DNA of 64,000 bases, from positions 652,080 to 716,079 of the forward strand of contig CAUYUJ010000336.1 in assembly GCA_963575745.1 (NCBI GenBank), written 5' to 3'. A program made the position numbers and the translations under genes. The notes under the pieces are model-generated. The model was not told the origin of the DNA, did no database searches, and saw only the letters and a program-made list of their open reading frames with translations. Below, piece after piece: positions 11,101-22,660 of the stretch (its first letter is position 1; each line of letters opens with the position of its first letter). This DNA comes from Prorocentrum cordatum (taxonomy: Eukaryota; Sar; Dinophyceae; Prorocentrales; Prorocentraceae).

Positions 11101-13145
11101 CGATGACGATGATGAGGAGGAGGAGGCTGAGGAGAAGGCGGAGGAGGTGTACAATGGCGTGTAGGGGGAGGAAACGTGCCGTCCTTAGCCCCAGCTTGAT
11201 TGAGTGGTGGGTGGGCTGGCCTCCTCGAATGACGAAACACGCTCAAAAACTCGACACTCGGTGGTCGATCAAGGGTCCTCATCCTCCTCCCCATCCTCCT
11301 CCAAAGGTCCAGGCTTGCTTCTTGTTGGAGCTCGCCGCCGTCAACAAGGGCACGGCGTCCGCTTCGTGCCCCCCCCCCCAACCCGTGCATGCCGTCGACC
11401 AGTCCGGCCGCCGCATGAGCGTTCCCGAGCTGCTGGATGTACAAGGCGGCAGCGAGCTCGCGGCGGCCGGCCCTTGCCGCGGCCTCGATGGCCGGGTGGT
11501 GGCTCAGCACGGGACCACTGGCGCGCGCCTCCAAGAATCGCGCCAACAGCGCAACCGCGATGCGCCACTCCAGCCCTCGGCCACAGGCAGCCATGATGGC
11601 GTTGCCCTGGAACCCCGCGATGGCGCCCCACAGGACTCCCTCGGCCTCGCTCTCGTTCAAGAGGATCAGGGCGCGCCGCCAGTGCGACGCCCGCCCCAGC
11701 GCGCTTATGACCGCGGCGCGGTTCTCGCCGTCTTGACACCTAGGGTACCCGTCAAGCAACGCCAGCGCGAGCTCCCAACGGTCGCTGTCACTACAGGCGC
11801 CAATGGCGATGTTGAAGCTGGCGCCGTCAGGCTCGGGCAACGCCTGAACAAATGGGGCTGCCGCCTGGCCAGCGGTGCCCTCCTGACGCAACATGCCCAG
11901 CAACAATCGCAGCGATTCGGTCCACGCGTGGCTGTGCCTGCAAGCGTCCATCACAGTGTTCACGCCCACGGCGTCCAGATCAGGCCTGCGTGGCAGCAGC
12001 GCCAAATGCTGCAGGAGTGCCAGAGCGTGCTGCCAGCCGTCGGGCGCACCCTCGCACGCTGCAAGAGCCAGGTTGCAACACAGCGTGTCCACAGGGGCGT
12101 CGCCGCGCAGCGCCTCGTCCAGCAGCGCGAGTGCCCACCGCCACTTCCTGGCCTCCTTGCACGCGCCCAGCGCCGCGCCAAAACTGGCCGCTCCCGGCGC
12201 CAGCCGTGCCGCACGCGCCTCGCGCAGCAGCGCCACCGCCAGAGGCCAGCGCTGCAGGCCGCTCGCGGCAGTGCCGTAGCTCACCACGTCGGGGAGGACG
12301 CCTGCTCTCCTCATGGCGTCGATCAAGCCTAACGACCGCGTCCAGTGCGAGGCCCACTGGCAGGCGCTCATCACGATGTTGAAGCACACGGCGTCAGGCT
12401 GGACCTCGGAGCCCTGCATGCTGCCGAGCAGCTGCAGCGCCGCGTCCCAGCAGCGGCCAACTTCGAGCCCCTTCAGCACCGCGCCGAAGCTGACCGCGTC
12501 TGGCGACAGGCACGCCTCCATGCGTGCCCGCGACAACGCTCGCAGGGCTTCTCGCCATCGCATCGTCCGCGCGGTGGCTGCGAGCGCGGTGTTGAACCCT
12601 ATAATGTCTGGCCCCAGCCGGCGTTGCCTCGCAGAGTCCAGGAGCTCCCACGCCAGCTTCCAATTTGCGGCCCGCGCGCACGACAGAACGCCCACGTTGC
12701 AGCTCACCGCGTCGGGGTCGACGCCCCATTGCCTGGGCATTTCTGCCAGCAGCGCGAGTGCCAACTGCCAGCGGCGCTCGCGCCCGCAAGCGCCCATCGC
12801 GGAGCAGCAAATCCTCTGGCTGCACTCCACTCGCGCCTCCGACAGCCGCCCCAGGAGCAACAGTGCGCGCTGCCACTGCGCCCCCTCCCCCAGCGCGCTG
12901 ATTGCGACGGAGAGGAAGGCAGCATCCAAGACTTGGCCTCTTCGCCGCACCATCTCGAACACGCCGAGGGCCACCTGCCACTGCCGGTCGCGGCCCAGCC
13001 GCCCCAGCAGCGACGTGGCGCGCTGCAATGTCGCCCTGACTGCACTGGGTGTGCTGCACCTCTCTGCTGTGCCACTGCAGAATCGTCGCAGCGCGCGTTC
13101 CTGCGGCAGGCGCGGCCATGGCGGCCGGCCCAGCAGGCGCGGCAT
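10860..13145 (-). CDS. Pentatricopeptide repeat (PPR) protein, probably organellar
   Basis: PPR proteins bind RNA in mitochondria or plastids and act in editing, splicing or transcript stability. Counting from the ATG at 13145, roughly 14 consecutive ~35-residue helical-hairpin repeats fill most of the chain. Most open with a Trp motif (RWQLALALL, NWKLAWELL, HWTRSLGLI) and many carry the DAVSFNxxLxAC type second helix. I prefer this ATG to one 104 codons upstream because it places MPRLLGRPPWPRLPQERALR, a basic transit-like N-terminus, first. The repeat domain ends near 11370. The frame stays open through a GAT/ATC microsatellite that would add long poly-His and poly-Ile tracts, so the true stop or an intron probably lies near 11150-11350; the stop at 10860 is the formal end only. 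No intron is needed within the repeats. High confidence in the family, low in the 3' end. Confidence 0.85.
10911..11112. repeat. (GAT)n/(GTTGAT)n microsatellite
   Basis: About 200 bases of GAT triplets with GTTGAT at the left end, interrupted at 10990-11018. It overlaps the 3' end of the PPR reading frame. Confidence 0.9.
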
Positions 13146-14160
13146 GTAGCATTCTGCAGGCGACCAAGGACAATGAGACGCACCGCCTCGCTGGTGCGCC
13201 GCTGGTGGCCAGAGGCGAAGCGGCGCGGCGTGTCTGATTGGCGACGCATGAGCCCAGCAAGATACGGACCCATGCGCACCAACACGCGCACACCTGCCCG
13301 CACGCTCGCGCGCATACACGACACAACCCACACCACCACGCACATAAACAGTCAGAGTCAAATGCACACAAGCAGGCAATCCCATACACGCGTTCGCAAA
13401 CACACAAACAATAACCTCACCGCCCAAATCTATACAAGTACGCGCAAACGCAAACACATGCGCATATGAATCCGACGGTCATGTCAGCGTGTGTACGAAG
13501 GAATCCGAAGGTTATCGTCAAGGCGTGATCCTGGGATGCGGCAAGTTCGTACCGTGACGACCCAGGCGCTGGTTTCTGACACCGCGTGGATCGTTCAACC
13601 TTGAATGGTCGCGCTTTCCCGACTTCCCGCAACCAACGGCGTTCAATCTTGAACGCCCGTGCTGGGGTCGCCGTCGCGTCGACACGACACGAACCTGCCG
13701 TACGAACTCTTTCCATTGCAAGCTCTACCCGCCCTTTCCCTGCGGCCCTGGGGCTCTCCAAGCTCCCCATCCCGAGGTGAATCGACCCAGGTCGCAGTCG
13801 AGTCGAAGGGAAGCCCCTTCGATCCCAGTCCCGCCCCGGGGGGTCCCCAGGGGGCGGGCCAGGGGGGTCCGGGGGGGATGCGCCTCCCCGCCCCCCTCCC
13901 TCCCTGGAGTGACTTGGTCGACCTTGGGGCCAATCCGGCGGCAATCACTGGGCCACACAGGCCCGCCAGAGCCCTCTCGGGGACAACCTCGGCACTCTTG
14001 GGGGTCTGGCGCCTTCTTCCTCTTCTAGGATGGGTTTATCACTGTCCCTATGAACAAATACCCCCTCTCCCAGGCGACTGGCAGCCAACCACGAACAATG
14101 GCAACTTTCCCCTCTCGCCATTCCTGCCCCAAATAATACAAAGCCGCCGACCCTGTCGGC
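13146..14160. other. Upstream of the PPR gene; no other gene seen
   Basis: Holds the PPR 5' flank with a loose (CACA)n stretch at about 13280-13400. A matched pair of sequences, one at 14040-14100 and one at about 15325-15375 (CCCCCAGGCGACYGGCARCC and flanks), links this stretch to the duplicated region beyond. No promoter motif is identifiable. Confidence 0.4.
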
Positions 14161-14164
14161 GTGC

Positions 14165-14544
14165 GGAAGACCGTCGTCGTCGTCGTCGTCCTCCTCCTCC
14201 TCTTCGTCGCCGTCGCCGTCGCCACTACCCGTCTTTTCCCTGAGTCCTTCCCACCCAACGTCCCAGCCGGAACAACAATGACGGACGTCGATATTAAATC
14301 GAAGGGAAGCGTGGTCCCTTTGATCCCTTCCCCGCCCCCCCGTGGGGGTCCGGGAGGGGGGTCCGGGGGGTCCCTGGGGGGGTCCTGGGGAAAGGGTCCT
14401 GGGGAAAGGGTCCTGGGGAAAGGGTCCTGAGGGGGGGGCCCGGGTCGGAATGCCATCCCTCTGGGGGAATCCTGGGGCGTCGTCGTCGTCGTCATCGTCG
14501 TCGACGTCGTCGTCGTCGTCGTGGCCGTCGTGGTCATCGCAGTT

Positions 14545-14579
<35 letters not shown>

Positions 14580-14580
14580 T
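14165..14580. repeat. (GTC)n/(CTC)n microsatellites with GGGTCCTGGGGAAA repeats
   Basis: GTC/CTC triplets lie at 14172-14222 and 14470-14580. Between them, GGGTCCTGGGGAAAG is repeated at 14380-14430 within G/C-rich sequence. Confidence 0.85.
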
Positions 14581-14689
14581 ATTCAGGGTCGGCGGCACCG
14601 GCCGTAAATCCTCTCCAAAACACTTTGGGACAACATCTTGGGTCATGCTCGTAGCCTTCCATGCTCGTAGCCTTCGCAAGCACTTCGCA

Positions 14690-16085
14690 TTGTTTCTTTG
14701 ACAGGGACGATGGGGGTGTTATCAGATTGCCTGCTATGCGCAAGGCCAAGAACCCTGTCAACATAACACATTGCAAAATACACTTCGCGGCGAAATCTGG
14801 ATCATGCGCGGCCACCCCGAGATCATTGTCCATTTGTTTTTGACAAGGACGGCGGGGATGCTGGCATATTGCCTGCTGTGTGCAGGCCCACCAGACACCC
14901 TTATGGCCTCCCCGCCGCCATTGTGCATTGGCTTTCGATAAAGATGGTAGAGGCCGACATGTTTCCCGATGTGTGCTGTCGTGTATGTGCGCGGGCGCAC
15001 CTGGCACACTCTGCGCGTGCCCCGAACGTGGCGCACCCGGCGCGGCTGGACCATGCGGCACACATGGCGCACGTGGCGCATCTGGCGCGCCAGGCGTGCC
15101 TGGCACGCTTGGGCCCCAGGCGTGCCTGCCGCACCTCGTGGCGCGCCTGGCACGCTTGGCGCACCTCGCCCCAGCGTCGCACACATGGGGCCTTTGGTTT
15201 CCAGTAGCTGTCCATCCATAGACGACCGCTGGACCTGCTGAAGCTCGGGTGCTACTTTTGTTGGGAGGGCGGGTGGGAGTGAGCGAGTCAGCTTGCGGGC
15301 GGGGAGGGTGTCTTGATCACTGTTCCCTATCAATATACACACCCTCCCCCAGGCGACCGGCAACCAACGAGGAACAATGCTGACCCTACGCTCCCCACCC
15401 CCTAACCGTCCCTTTCAGCATGTAATACAAACACTCACTCTGCCTCCAAATTCGGAACCTGCGCAACCAACCCGATGCGGGTCCCCCCACCATCCCTGTC
15501 AAAAGCAACATGCACTGTGGGGCAAAGTGTTGAGTCATGTTCGTGAGGCCCGCGGGCACTTTGTATGGTTTTTTGACAGGGATGGCGGGGATGTTAGCAT
15601 CTTGCCCGCTGTGCGCAGGGACACCATTTTTGTCGACAAGCAATACAACATGCACCTCGCGGCGAAATCTGGTTCATGTGCGGCCACCTCGCGATCACTG
15701 TCAAGTGGTTTCTGACAGGGACGGCGGGAGTGGTGGCGCATGGCCTGCTGTGTGCAGGCCCACCAGACACAATGATGGCCTTTGGTTTTCGACAAGGACG
15801 GTGGGGGTCGACATATGTCCTGATGTGTGCTGTCACGTGCGCGGGCGCACCTGGTACACTCTGCACGTGCCCCGAACGTGGTGCACCTGGCGCACGTAGC
15901 GCCTGGTGCACCAGGCGTGCCTGGCACGCTCGGGCCCCAGGGGTGCCTGGCGCGCGTGGCGCGCCTGGCATGCGTGGCGCACCTCGCCTCAGCTCCGCGC
16001 ACAGCGCTCGGATTTGGTTCCCAGTAGCTGTCCATCCATAGACGACCGCTGAACATGCTGAGGCTCGGGTGTTACGTATGTGTTG
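14690..16085. repeat. About 0.85-kb tandem duplication with nested repeats
   Basis: CGCGGCGAAATCTGG at 14788 recurs 872 bases downstream, and TGTCCATCCATAGACGACCG at 15209 recurs 820 bases downstream. Each copy contains a TTGACARGGACGGCGGGGATG unit repeated at intervals of about 145 bases and a GTGGCGCACCTGGCGCGC minisatellite. ORFs of 110-200 codons recur with the duplication and show no domain. Confidence 0.85.
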
Positions 16086-17110
16086 GGAGGGCGAGTGGGA
16101 GTGAGCTAGACGGCTTGCTATCTAGGAGGGTGTCTTGACCCCTCCCCCTCCCCCCTCCCCTGGACCTGGACGAGGGGGGCCGCGAGGAGCGAGGAGTTGG
16201 AGCGTCCAAGATGGCCTCGGCGAGAAAGTGCATTTCACTGAATCTACTCAGGTTTGGGGCCCATTTTGGCCTTCTGGGGGTGGGGGGCGCTAATTTACTA
16301 CGGCCCGTCCTTTGATCGATTTCCTCTAAGATGGCCCCAAGATGGTCACCAAGGCTCCAAGGAGGGCCCAACGAAGGCCCTAGTTGGTCCCAAGAGACCC
16401 CCATGAGGGCCGAAGAAGCACACAAGGCGTTTCAAGGAGGCCCCCGGGACCGCCACGAGGCACCCAAGACGCCCCAATAGGACTCCACGCAACTCTCGAG
16501 GGCCATCCGTAGAGACTCCGAGGGGCCTCCAAGAGGCCTCCGGCCTTTCTGCTCGCCCTCCTCCTCCTCCTCCTCCTCCTCCTCTTCCTCATCCGCCTAT
16601 TGGTCTTCCTTCCTCCTCCCTCCTCCCCCTTCCCCTCTCCCTACTCCTCCTCCTCCTGCTCCTCCTCCGATTCCTCTTCCATCCTCCCCCTCTTGGAGTA
16701 TGGCGTCTTATCCAGCCCTTTATTCTACTGCATGCTCCTCCACATCCCTCATAATGGGCAACTCGTCTGGGCATCGTGTCTGGATGGGCTGCTGGGGTTA
16801 CGAGAAGCGTCTAGAATTTCTTAGGTCTTCGTGTGATCTTAACATTCTCGCCGCATCGGCCGCAGGAGCGTCCTAGCAAGACGGTCCAAGACCCCCCCCC
16901 CAAGACCAGCCCAAGAGGCTGCCAAAACGGGCCCAAGAGGCCCCCAAAACAGATCCACGAGGGGCCCCCAAAGCACGCCACTGTCGCACCGCTGGAAGCC
17001 AACCCCTTCAATATGACCCCAATAATCCCAAGTGCTCCACAAGACAGTGCTCCCAAGTGATCCCAAGTGCTCCCGCCCCCCTTTCTGCCTCTTACGCCCC
17101 AATTGTTCAC
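16086..17110. repeat. AAGAGGCCCC-type arrays around a TCC tract
   Basis: Loose units such as CCAAGAGGCCCCCAAAAC fill about 16330-16540 and 16880-17060; a TCC-rich tract lies at 16560-16690. Same dispersed family as at 2896-3870 but in the opposite orientation. No gene seen. Confidence 0.7.
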
Positions 17111-18427
17111 TTCTCAGGGTCAACAGAACCGGTCGTAAGCCGTAATGCCTTTGCAACATCAAAGCGTAGTACACAACACACAAGCGGTCATGCGTCAACA
17201 CACGCGCTCAACGTGTAGATGCTACGCGAACAGCCACACGCAATATCTCACGCGCACATGTTCTCCTCTAAGGCGCCGATGGACTCTCATCGACGGGTGC
17301 AAAGCTACGGGTCATATGAGCATTGAGCTAGCCACCTTCTGCGGAGACGTGCGCTAGAATGGACATCGCGAGAGGGGCCACACCGAAGCGAGCCAGCGAG
17401 CAGCCTAGACAGGCGGGTGAACGAGCCAAAAGGGGAGGGGTATATGATTGGAGGCGGCTGGGGGGTCTGAGTTGGATGGGCCCCGAGACAATCGGTCAAG
17501 AGGGGGGATGGGACCGAATCCGCCCAACATTCGAGGTATTTTTTCACCCCGGATTCGTTTACGACAGTCTGGGGGCCTGAAAACAGCGCATGGAGTCATA
17601 ACAAAAACACAACACCTTCTCGAACCCAACACCTCGAACCTGCCCCCCTTCCTGCTCGCCGGAATCAGTGCTCTGGTCCACTTCAGACCCCCAGCCAACT
17701 CCAAACAAAGAACAAACAAAGACCATAATCGGGACGATCGAGATGGGTACGGAAAGAATGGATGCAAAGACCGACAACACTTCCTGCTTATCTTAAGCAG
17801 GGCTCGCCGCAGACGTTGCCCGTTTGAGACGGAAGGCCGTGTGCCAAACAACGGCTGGTGTCGGTTTTGGGCAACGCTTGCTGTTGGACATCGTATCCAC
17901 TACGGCGACGCACGGCTGGCAGGAGCGAGAGGGCATGCCGGAAGCGAGGCGGGGGTGCGGAAGCTGCCGAGCAGCAACCAGGCCAGGCCGCGCCGCCGCG
18001 GAGAACGAACGAGCGCCACTGGAGCGAAGGCTGTCCCAACCACGGGGCTGGGCGTGCAGCGCCGCAGCACCCACTGCGTTTTCTCGACGAACCCTTCTTG
18101 TAGACGATGGATGTCGTTCTCCAGCGATGGTGCATCAATTCTCTGGCGTAGCCTGGAAACCGTGTGCCTGCTGCAAGACAGCAGAGAAGGCGCACAGAGC
18201 TGAAGAGCCGACCGAAACGGCGAAGCAGAAGGAAAACGGGCGAAGCTCGAAAGGTGCAGGAGCACCGCGGGCGGCAAGGAGTTGTGGGGGCTTAGAAAAG
18301 AGAGGCGAATGCCGCCAAGCAGCGCCCGAGCCACGCCAAAGCCACCAAGGTGGAGAAACGCGGGCAAGCACCGCCTGGCCAACGCGTGGGCGCGGCAAAA
18401 GAGAAGCGACACGCACTCCTAAGTTTT
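17111..18427. other. Repeat-poor stretch with unassigned ORFs
   Basis: This is one of the few repeat-poor stretches in the left half. On plus, 17824-18425 is open without an ATG start and has a Lys/Glu/Ala-rich second half (AEEPTETAKQKENGRSS) that could be an exon. On minus, 18412-17900 is open from an ATG and includes SLENDIHRLQEGFVEKTQWV. Only one, if either, can be real. No family recognised and no splice pairs resolved. Confidence 0.25.
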
Positions 18428-18490
18428 TCCCAACCATCCTGTGGTGTTGGGTCCTCGTTTTGAAGAGACGGTCCCCGCGTTCAATCCTCC
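18428..18490. repeat. Composite cassette head, copy 2
   Basis: Near-identical to 6637-6700 (CCCAACCATCCTGTGGTGTT onward) and, as there, followed by a trinucleotide array and the 90-bp satellite. Confidence 0.8.
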
Positions 18491-18515
18491 CCCTCCCGCT
18501 GCCCCCTTCCTCCTC

Positions 18516-18518
18516 CTC

Positions 18519-18605
<87 letters not shown>

Positions 18606-18815
18606 GCATCAGTATCATCAGTATCATCAGTATCCTCAGTATCATCATCATCGTCATCATCGTCATCATCGTCGTCATCATGATCCTCTTCCTCATCATC
18701 AGCATCAACATCATCAGCATCAGCATCAACATCATCATCCGCATCATCACCACCACCACCACTATCATCATTATCATCCTCATCCTCGTCCTCATCATCA
18801 TCGTCATCACTCGTT
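18516..18815. repeat. (CAT)n microsatellite with CAG interruptions
   Basis: About 300 bases of CAT triplets with a CAG cluster at 18581-18608 and CAGTATCAT variants. Poly-His and poly-Ser or poly-Asp ORFs are repeat translations. Confidence 0.92.
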
Positions 18816-18822
18816 TCAGCAC

Positions 18823-19412
18823 AACCCTCACACGCTTCGTGGCCCCATAGGGAGCCACACCGAGGGCCTAAATGCCAGCGTTCGCATGCGGCCAACGCAC
18901 CCGTTTTGGCACTCCCCTCACACGCTTCGGGGCCCCATAGGGAGCCCCATCGAAGGCCCAAATGCCAGCGTTCGCATGCAGCCACCGCACCCATTTTGGC
19001 ACACCCCTTACGTACGCGTTTCGTGGCCCCACAGGGAGCGCCACGGAGGGCCCCAGATGCCAGCGTTCGCATGCGGCCACCGCACCCATTCTGGTACAGC
19101 CCTCACACGCGTCGTGGCCCCATAGGGAGCGCCACCGAAGGCCCACATGCCAGCGTTCGCATGCGGCCACCGCACCAATTTTGGCACACCCCTCACACGC
19201 TTCGTGGCCCCATAGGGAGCGCCACCGAAGGCTCAGATGCCAGCGCTCGTATGCGGCCACCGCACCCATTCTGGTACACCCCTTACGCGTTTCGGGGCCC
19301 CATAGGGAGCTCCACGGAGGACCCCAGATGTCAGCGTTCGCATGCGGCCACCGCATCCATTCTTGCACACCCCTCACACGTTTCGTGGGCCCATAGGGAG
19401 TTCCACCGAATG
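18823..19412. repeat. 90-bp satellite, seven copies
   Basis: CACACGCTTCGTGGCCCCAT recurs at about 18833, 18923, 19017, 19108, 19198, 19288 and 19379 (90-94 base period). It is the same family as 6790-7700, but the unit interior differs consistently (GATGCCAGCGTTCGCATGCG), so the two arrays have homogenised separately. Confidence 0.92.
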
Positions 19413-20225
19413 CGGTGCATACAACGACGGTACCCAAAGCTGAATATGGTTGGGTCCTTCGCTAGGCTAATTTTCCTGGGCGTCCCACCCTCCACGGGGG
19501 GAAGTAGTGTCGAGCCCCGTCTGGAGAAAACAATCTTCGGGAGTCAAAGGCTCGGACAGACACGCACTCACAAGCACACAGACACACATAAAACGAATAC
19601 CCACACAAAACAAGCACTCACATGCACAGTCACACATTCTGATGCAGAAACATGCAAGCGCGAATCAACAAACACATGTACACAAACAAACGCGACACCT
19701 TTACTTATCCACGCACCGCTTGCGCAACATACGAATGGCTGAAACCTACCATCGCAAAGGAGGTTGCAGCTGCACCACGTGGCAGGCAGCGCGGGAAGCC
19801 AAGCGACTGAACCAACGAACCTATTGTCCGCCGACCCCTTGTGCGTCTCCAGGCGTGTGAGATTCTTTCCGCCCCTCCATAATCCCACGCCGCAAGGACC
19901 CCAGACCGGCAATTTGACCCCCCTGGCCCTGGACCTGGCCGAACTGACCTGGGCCCCGAGCGAACCCGGGTCGAACTCATCCAGGGAGGGTCCTGCCCTC
20001 CCGGGGGGGGGTCTGGCCCTCCCCAGATCCTCCTGCTGCCTCAAAACTGCCCCTGACGGTTTCAAGACGACGAAGAAAGCCTTCGGAGACTCCAAACAAG
20101 GTCCAACTCGCCTCCGCAAGCATTCGCGAGCACTCCTACGATATCTCCAACAGGCAAGCATGATACATGTTCGAGAAAGGTTCTTTTGCAATATGTTGGT
20201 GCTCTCTCCTTCTCGGACCCCCCAC
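19413..20225. other. Gene-free stretch with a loose (CACA)n segment
   Basis: ACAC/CACA-rich sequence lies at about 19555-19690. Beyond that I see no repeat and no gene with support, although a 442-codon frame runs through it on plus from 19764. Confidence 0.35.
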
Positions 20226-20229
20226 CCTC

Positions 20230-20745
20230 CCAGAGAGGTCCATCGACTCCCAATCTTGCTCCCAGACGGCAGACAGAGGCCTCCAAACAAATTCCACAAC
20301 GGCCTACGAGCGTCCAAACATAGCCCAAAAGGCCTCCCTAACGGCCCCAGAGGCCCCCAAGACGGCTCCAACAGGGGGAATTCCAACGGACATTTCGAGC
20401 TTTCGGCCCCAATGCGCTCCATGAGGCTCCACGAAGTACCCAAACGGCCGCCAAGAGGCTCCAAAAGGTTCCCTGAAAAAGGCCCCAACAGCTCACAAGA
20501 GGCCCACCAAAGTGCCCAAGAGCACACCGAAGAGTGCTCCAAGAGGCATCACCCAGTAGGTTCCAAAAACTTTTGTAGGACTTCACCGTTCTCGCCTATT
20601 TCGCTCAAAGAGACCCCTGGAAGCTCCCGAAATCGCCTGGGAACGGCCTGGAAGGCATCGAACAAAGCTTCTAAACGCCCCAGGACGGTCCGAACGAGGC
20701 CTCCAAGATGGCCCACCCGTGGTCCGATACCGCCCACCAGCCCGC
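20230..20745. repeat. AAGAGGCCCC-type array
   Basis: Diverged units such as AAGAGGCTCCAAAAGG and CCCAGAGGCCCCCAAGACGG. Member of the dispersed family, C/A-rich on the plus strand. Confidence 0.75.
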
Positions 20746-20795
20746 CCGAACACAGCAATTTCACCGTGAACCATTGTGTGAGCTTCATACGTTTT

Positions 20796-20952
20796 TCCTC
20801 TTCCTCCTCCTCCTCCTGCTCCTGCCCTTGCTCCTGTGCCTGTTCCTTCTGCTCCTCCTCCTCCTCCTCCTCCTCCTCCTGCTCCTCCTCCTCCTCCTCC
20901 TCCTTCTCTCTATCCTCCTCCATCCCCCCCTCCTCCTCCTCGTCCTCCTCTC
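20796..20952. repeat. (TCC)n microsatellite
   Basis: TCC triplets with TGC and TTC variants over about 155 bases. Confidence 0.9.
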
Positions 20953-21335
20953 TTGCCATTTTTTCTCCTACGCGCGCATCTCATCTTCGCGTTTTCCTCC
21001 CCCCCCCCCTTCCCCTTCTTCCTCCTGACTACCCTGGCCTTTCCTTTCTCCTTCGCATCATCGTCACCGGGCGCGGCCAAACCGACCCCTAGCAAACCAT
21101 ACCCTTGCGTAGCGAGTTTTGCGTTTTCGAAGTCAATGCGGTCCGCGCGTGCGTTGGTCCGCGTATCCCCACCAGCCCGTCCAAAAAATCACCAGGCGAC
21201 TTGCCCTGATCATCAGGAGGAGCGATGAGGGTGAAGGGATGAGCCAGGAGGGAGGGGTGATATACAATAGCAGTCGAATACCAGGAGTGGTCATGGACAG
21301 GAGTGTTCATATACGCAAGTGGTCGTGCACAAGAG
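20953..21335. other. Gene-free stretch
   Basis: Pyrimidine-rich at the left, then mixed sequence; no gene or repeat supported. Confidence 0.35.
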
Positions 21336-21339
21336 GCCC

Positions 21340-21620
21340 TATTGGGTATCTCTTGGGCCCCCTTGGGGCCTTCGTGGGGCTCGCTGAGGGCCGTCTTGAG
21401 GCCCTCTAGGGGCCCTCTTGGGGCATTGCCCGGGCCCTCCGGTGCCTTCCAGTGCGATCCGGAGGGCTTCAAGCGGGCTCAAGACGGTTCCAAGAGAGCT
21501 TCAAGTTTGTCAATATATTTGAAATTTGGAGGCCCTCCTGAGGCTTTCTGGGGCCCTCTTGAGGCCCTCCGAGATTGCATTGGAAGGCCTGGAGGGCCTC
21601 GAGAGGGCCCCTCCGAGGGC
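21340..21620. repeat. GGCCCTCTTGGGG-type array
   Basis: Units such as GGGGCCCTCTTGGGGC, the G/T-rich orientation of the dispersed family. Confidence 0.75.
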
Positions 21621-21644
21621 CCCCGACCAGGAAACCTCCGGGGG

Positions 21645-21830
21645 GGGGTCGTCACGGTAGCCTCCGGTTTGGGCGCCCCCTCGTCACGGAAGCCTCCGGT
21701 TTAGGTTGCGCCCAGGGCCCCCCCGAGCTCGTCACGGAAGCCTCCGGTTTAAGCACAAGTCGGGAAACAAGACAGACGGGCCGGGGTCCCAGGGGGGGTC
21801 GTCACGGAAGCCTCCGGTTTGGGGCGCGCC
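21645..21830. repeat. Four copies of CGTCACGGAAGCCTCCGG
   Basis: Copies at about 21650, 21682, 21731 and 21801, the last three identical through CGGTTT. Spacing is irregular (about 32, 49 and 70 bases), so this is a dispersed short repeat rather than a head-to-tail array. Confidence 0.8.
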
Positions 21831-22024
21831 CAAATGATACCCTACCGTGACGAGCTCCGGGTCCACACTTTCGAAATTTTCATTCGGGGATCCGCCCCGG
21901 GCGAGCCCCAAAATACAGTCGCGCGGCCCCCGCAAGCCGCGCGAGTGCAGTTTGGGTCTCGCTGGGGGACGGAGGGCGAGGTTCTGTCGCAGGTGCCGCG
22001 GGAGTCCAGGCCGGCTGGTTTTTC

Positions 22025-22530
22025 CCGATCTTCTCCCCGTTACTCCGCCGCCATCCTCTCCTCCTTCCTTACTCCTTCGTGTCTCTCCCTCCCTCGCCGT
22101 CCCCTCGCCGCTCTTCCCTTGCTCTTCACTTTGGCCTCTCGCCATCTCCCTCTTTCCATTCTGTCCACTTCCCCGCTGTCCTCACAACCTCCCCACCTTC
22201 TCTGTCTCTTCTCCTTGCCCTCTTTTCCTCCCCCCGCTTTCCTCGCTTTTCCTCGCCCCCCCCCCCTCCCTAGTGCCCTTTCCCTCCCATCCCTCCCCCC
22301 TCGCATTCGCTCCCCTCGCCCGCGTCGCCCTTGCCCTCGTGTCTTCCTCTCCTTCCCTGCCTCCGGCATTCCTTCCCTCCCCCGCTCCCCCCGTATCTCT
22401 CCTGCCTCCTCTGGCTCCCCTCCCGCGCCCCCTTCTCTGTGTGCGTCTTTCGCCCTGCCTCCCTTCCCCCCCTTCTCTCCCCCCCCCCCCTCCCCCCTGC
22501 CTCCCTTAGTTCCCTCGCCTGGCGACGCGC
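22025..22530. repeat. Pyrimidine-rich (CCCTC/TCC) tract
   Basis: Over 500 bases of mostly C and T on the plus strand, followed at 22565-22660 by a G-rich stretch. Ser/Pro/Leu and Arg/Gly/Glu ORFs across it are composition artefacts. Confidence 0.85.
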
Positions 22531-22660
22531 TGCACAACGCACTCCGCCGCGAGGGCAAGCTGGGCCAGGGGTCGAGGAGGAGGGGGGCGGAGGAGGGGGA
22601 AGTTGAGAGAGGGTGGGGAGGGGGAGGACGAACGGGGGTGGCAGGGGAGGGAAGGATATA

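Noticed and set aside
11019-13469. Long plus-strand frames (437, 374 and 278 codons)
   Set aside because: Antisense shadows of the PPR gene; the minus strand has the repeat domain, the plus frames have no motif.
17824-19125. 433-codon plus frame as a single gene
   Set aside because: Its first codon is TTG, and its second half is the CAT microsatellite and 90-bp satellite; only 17824-18425 could be real.
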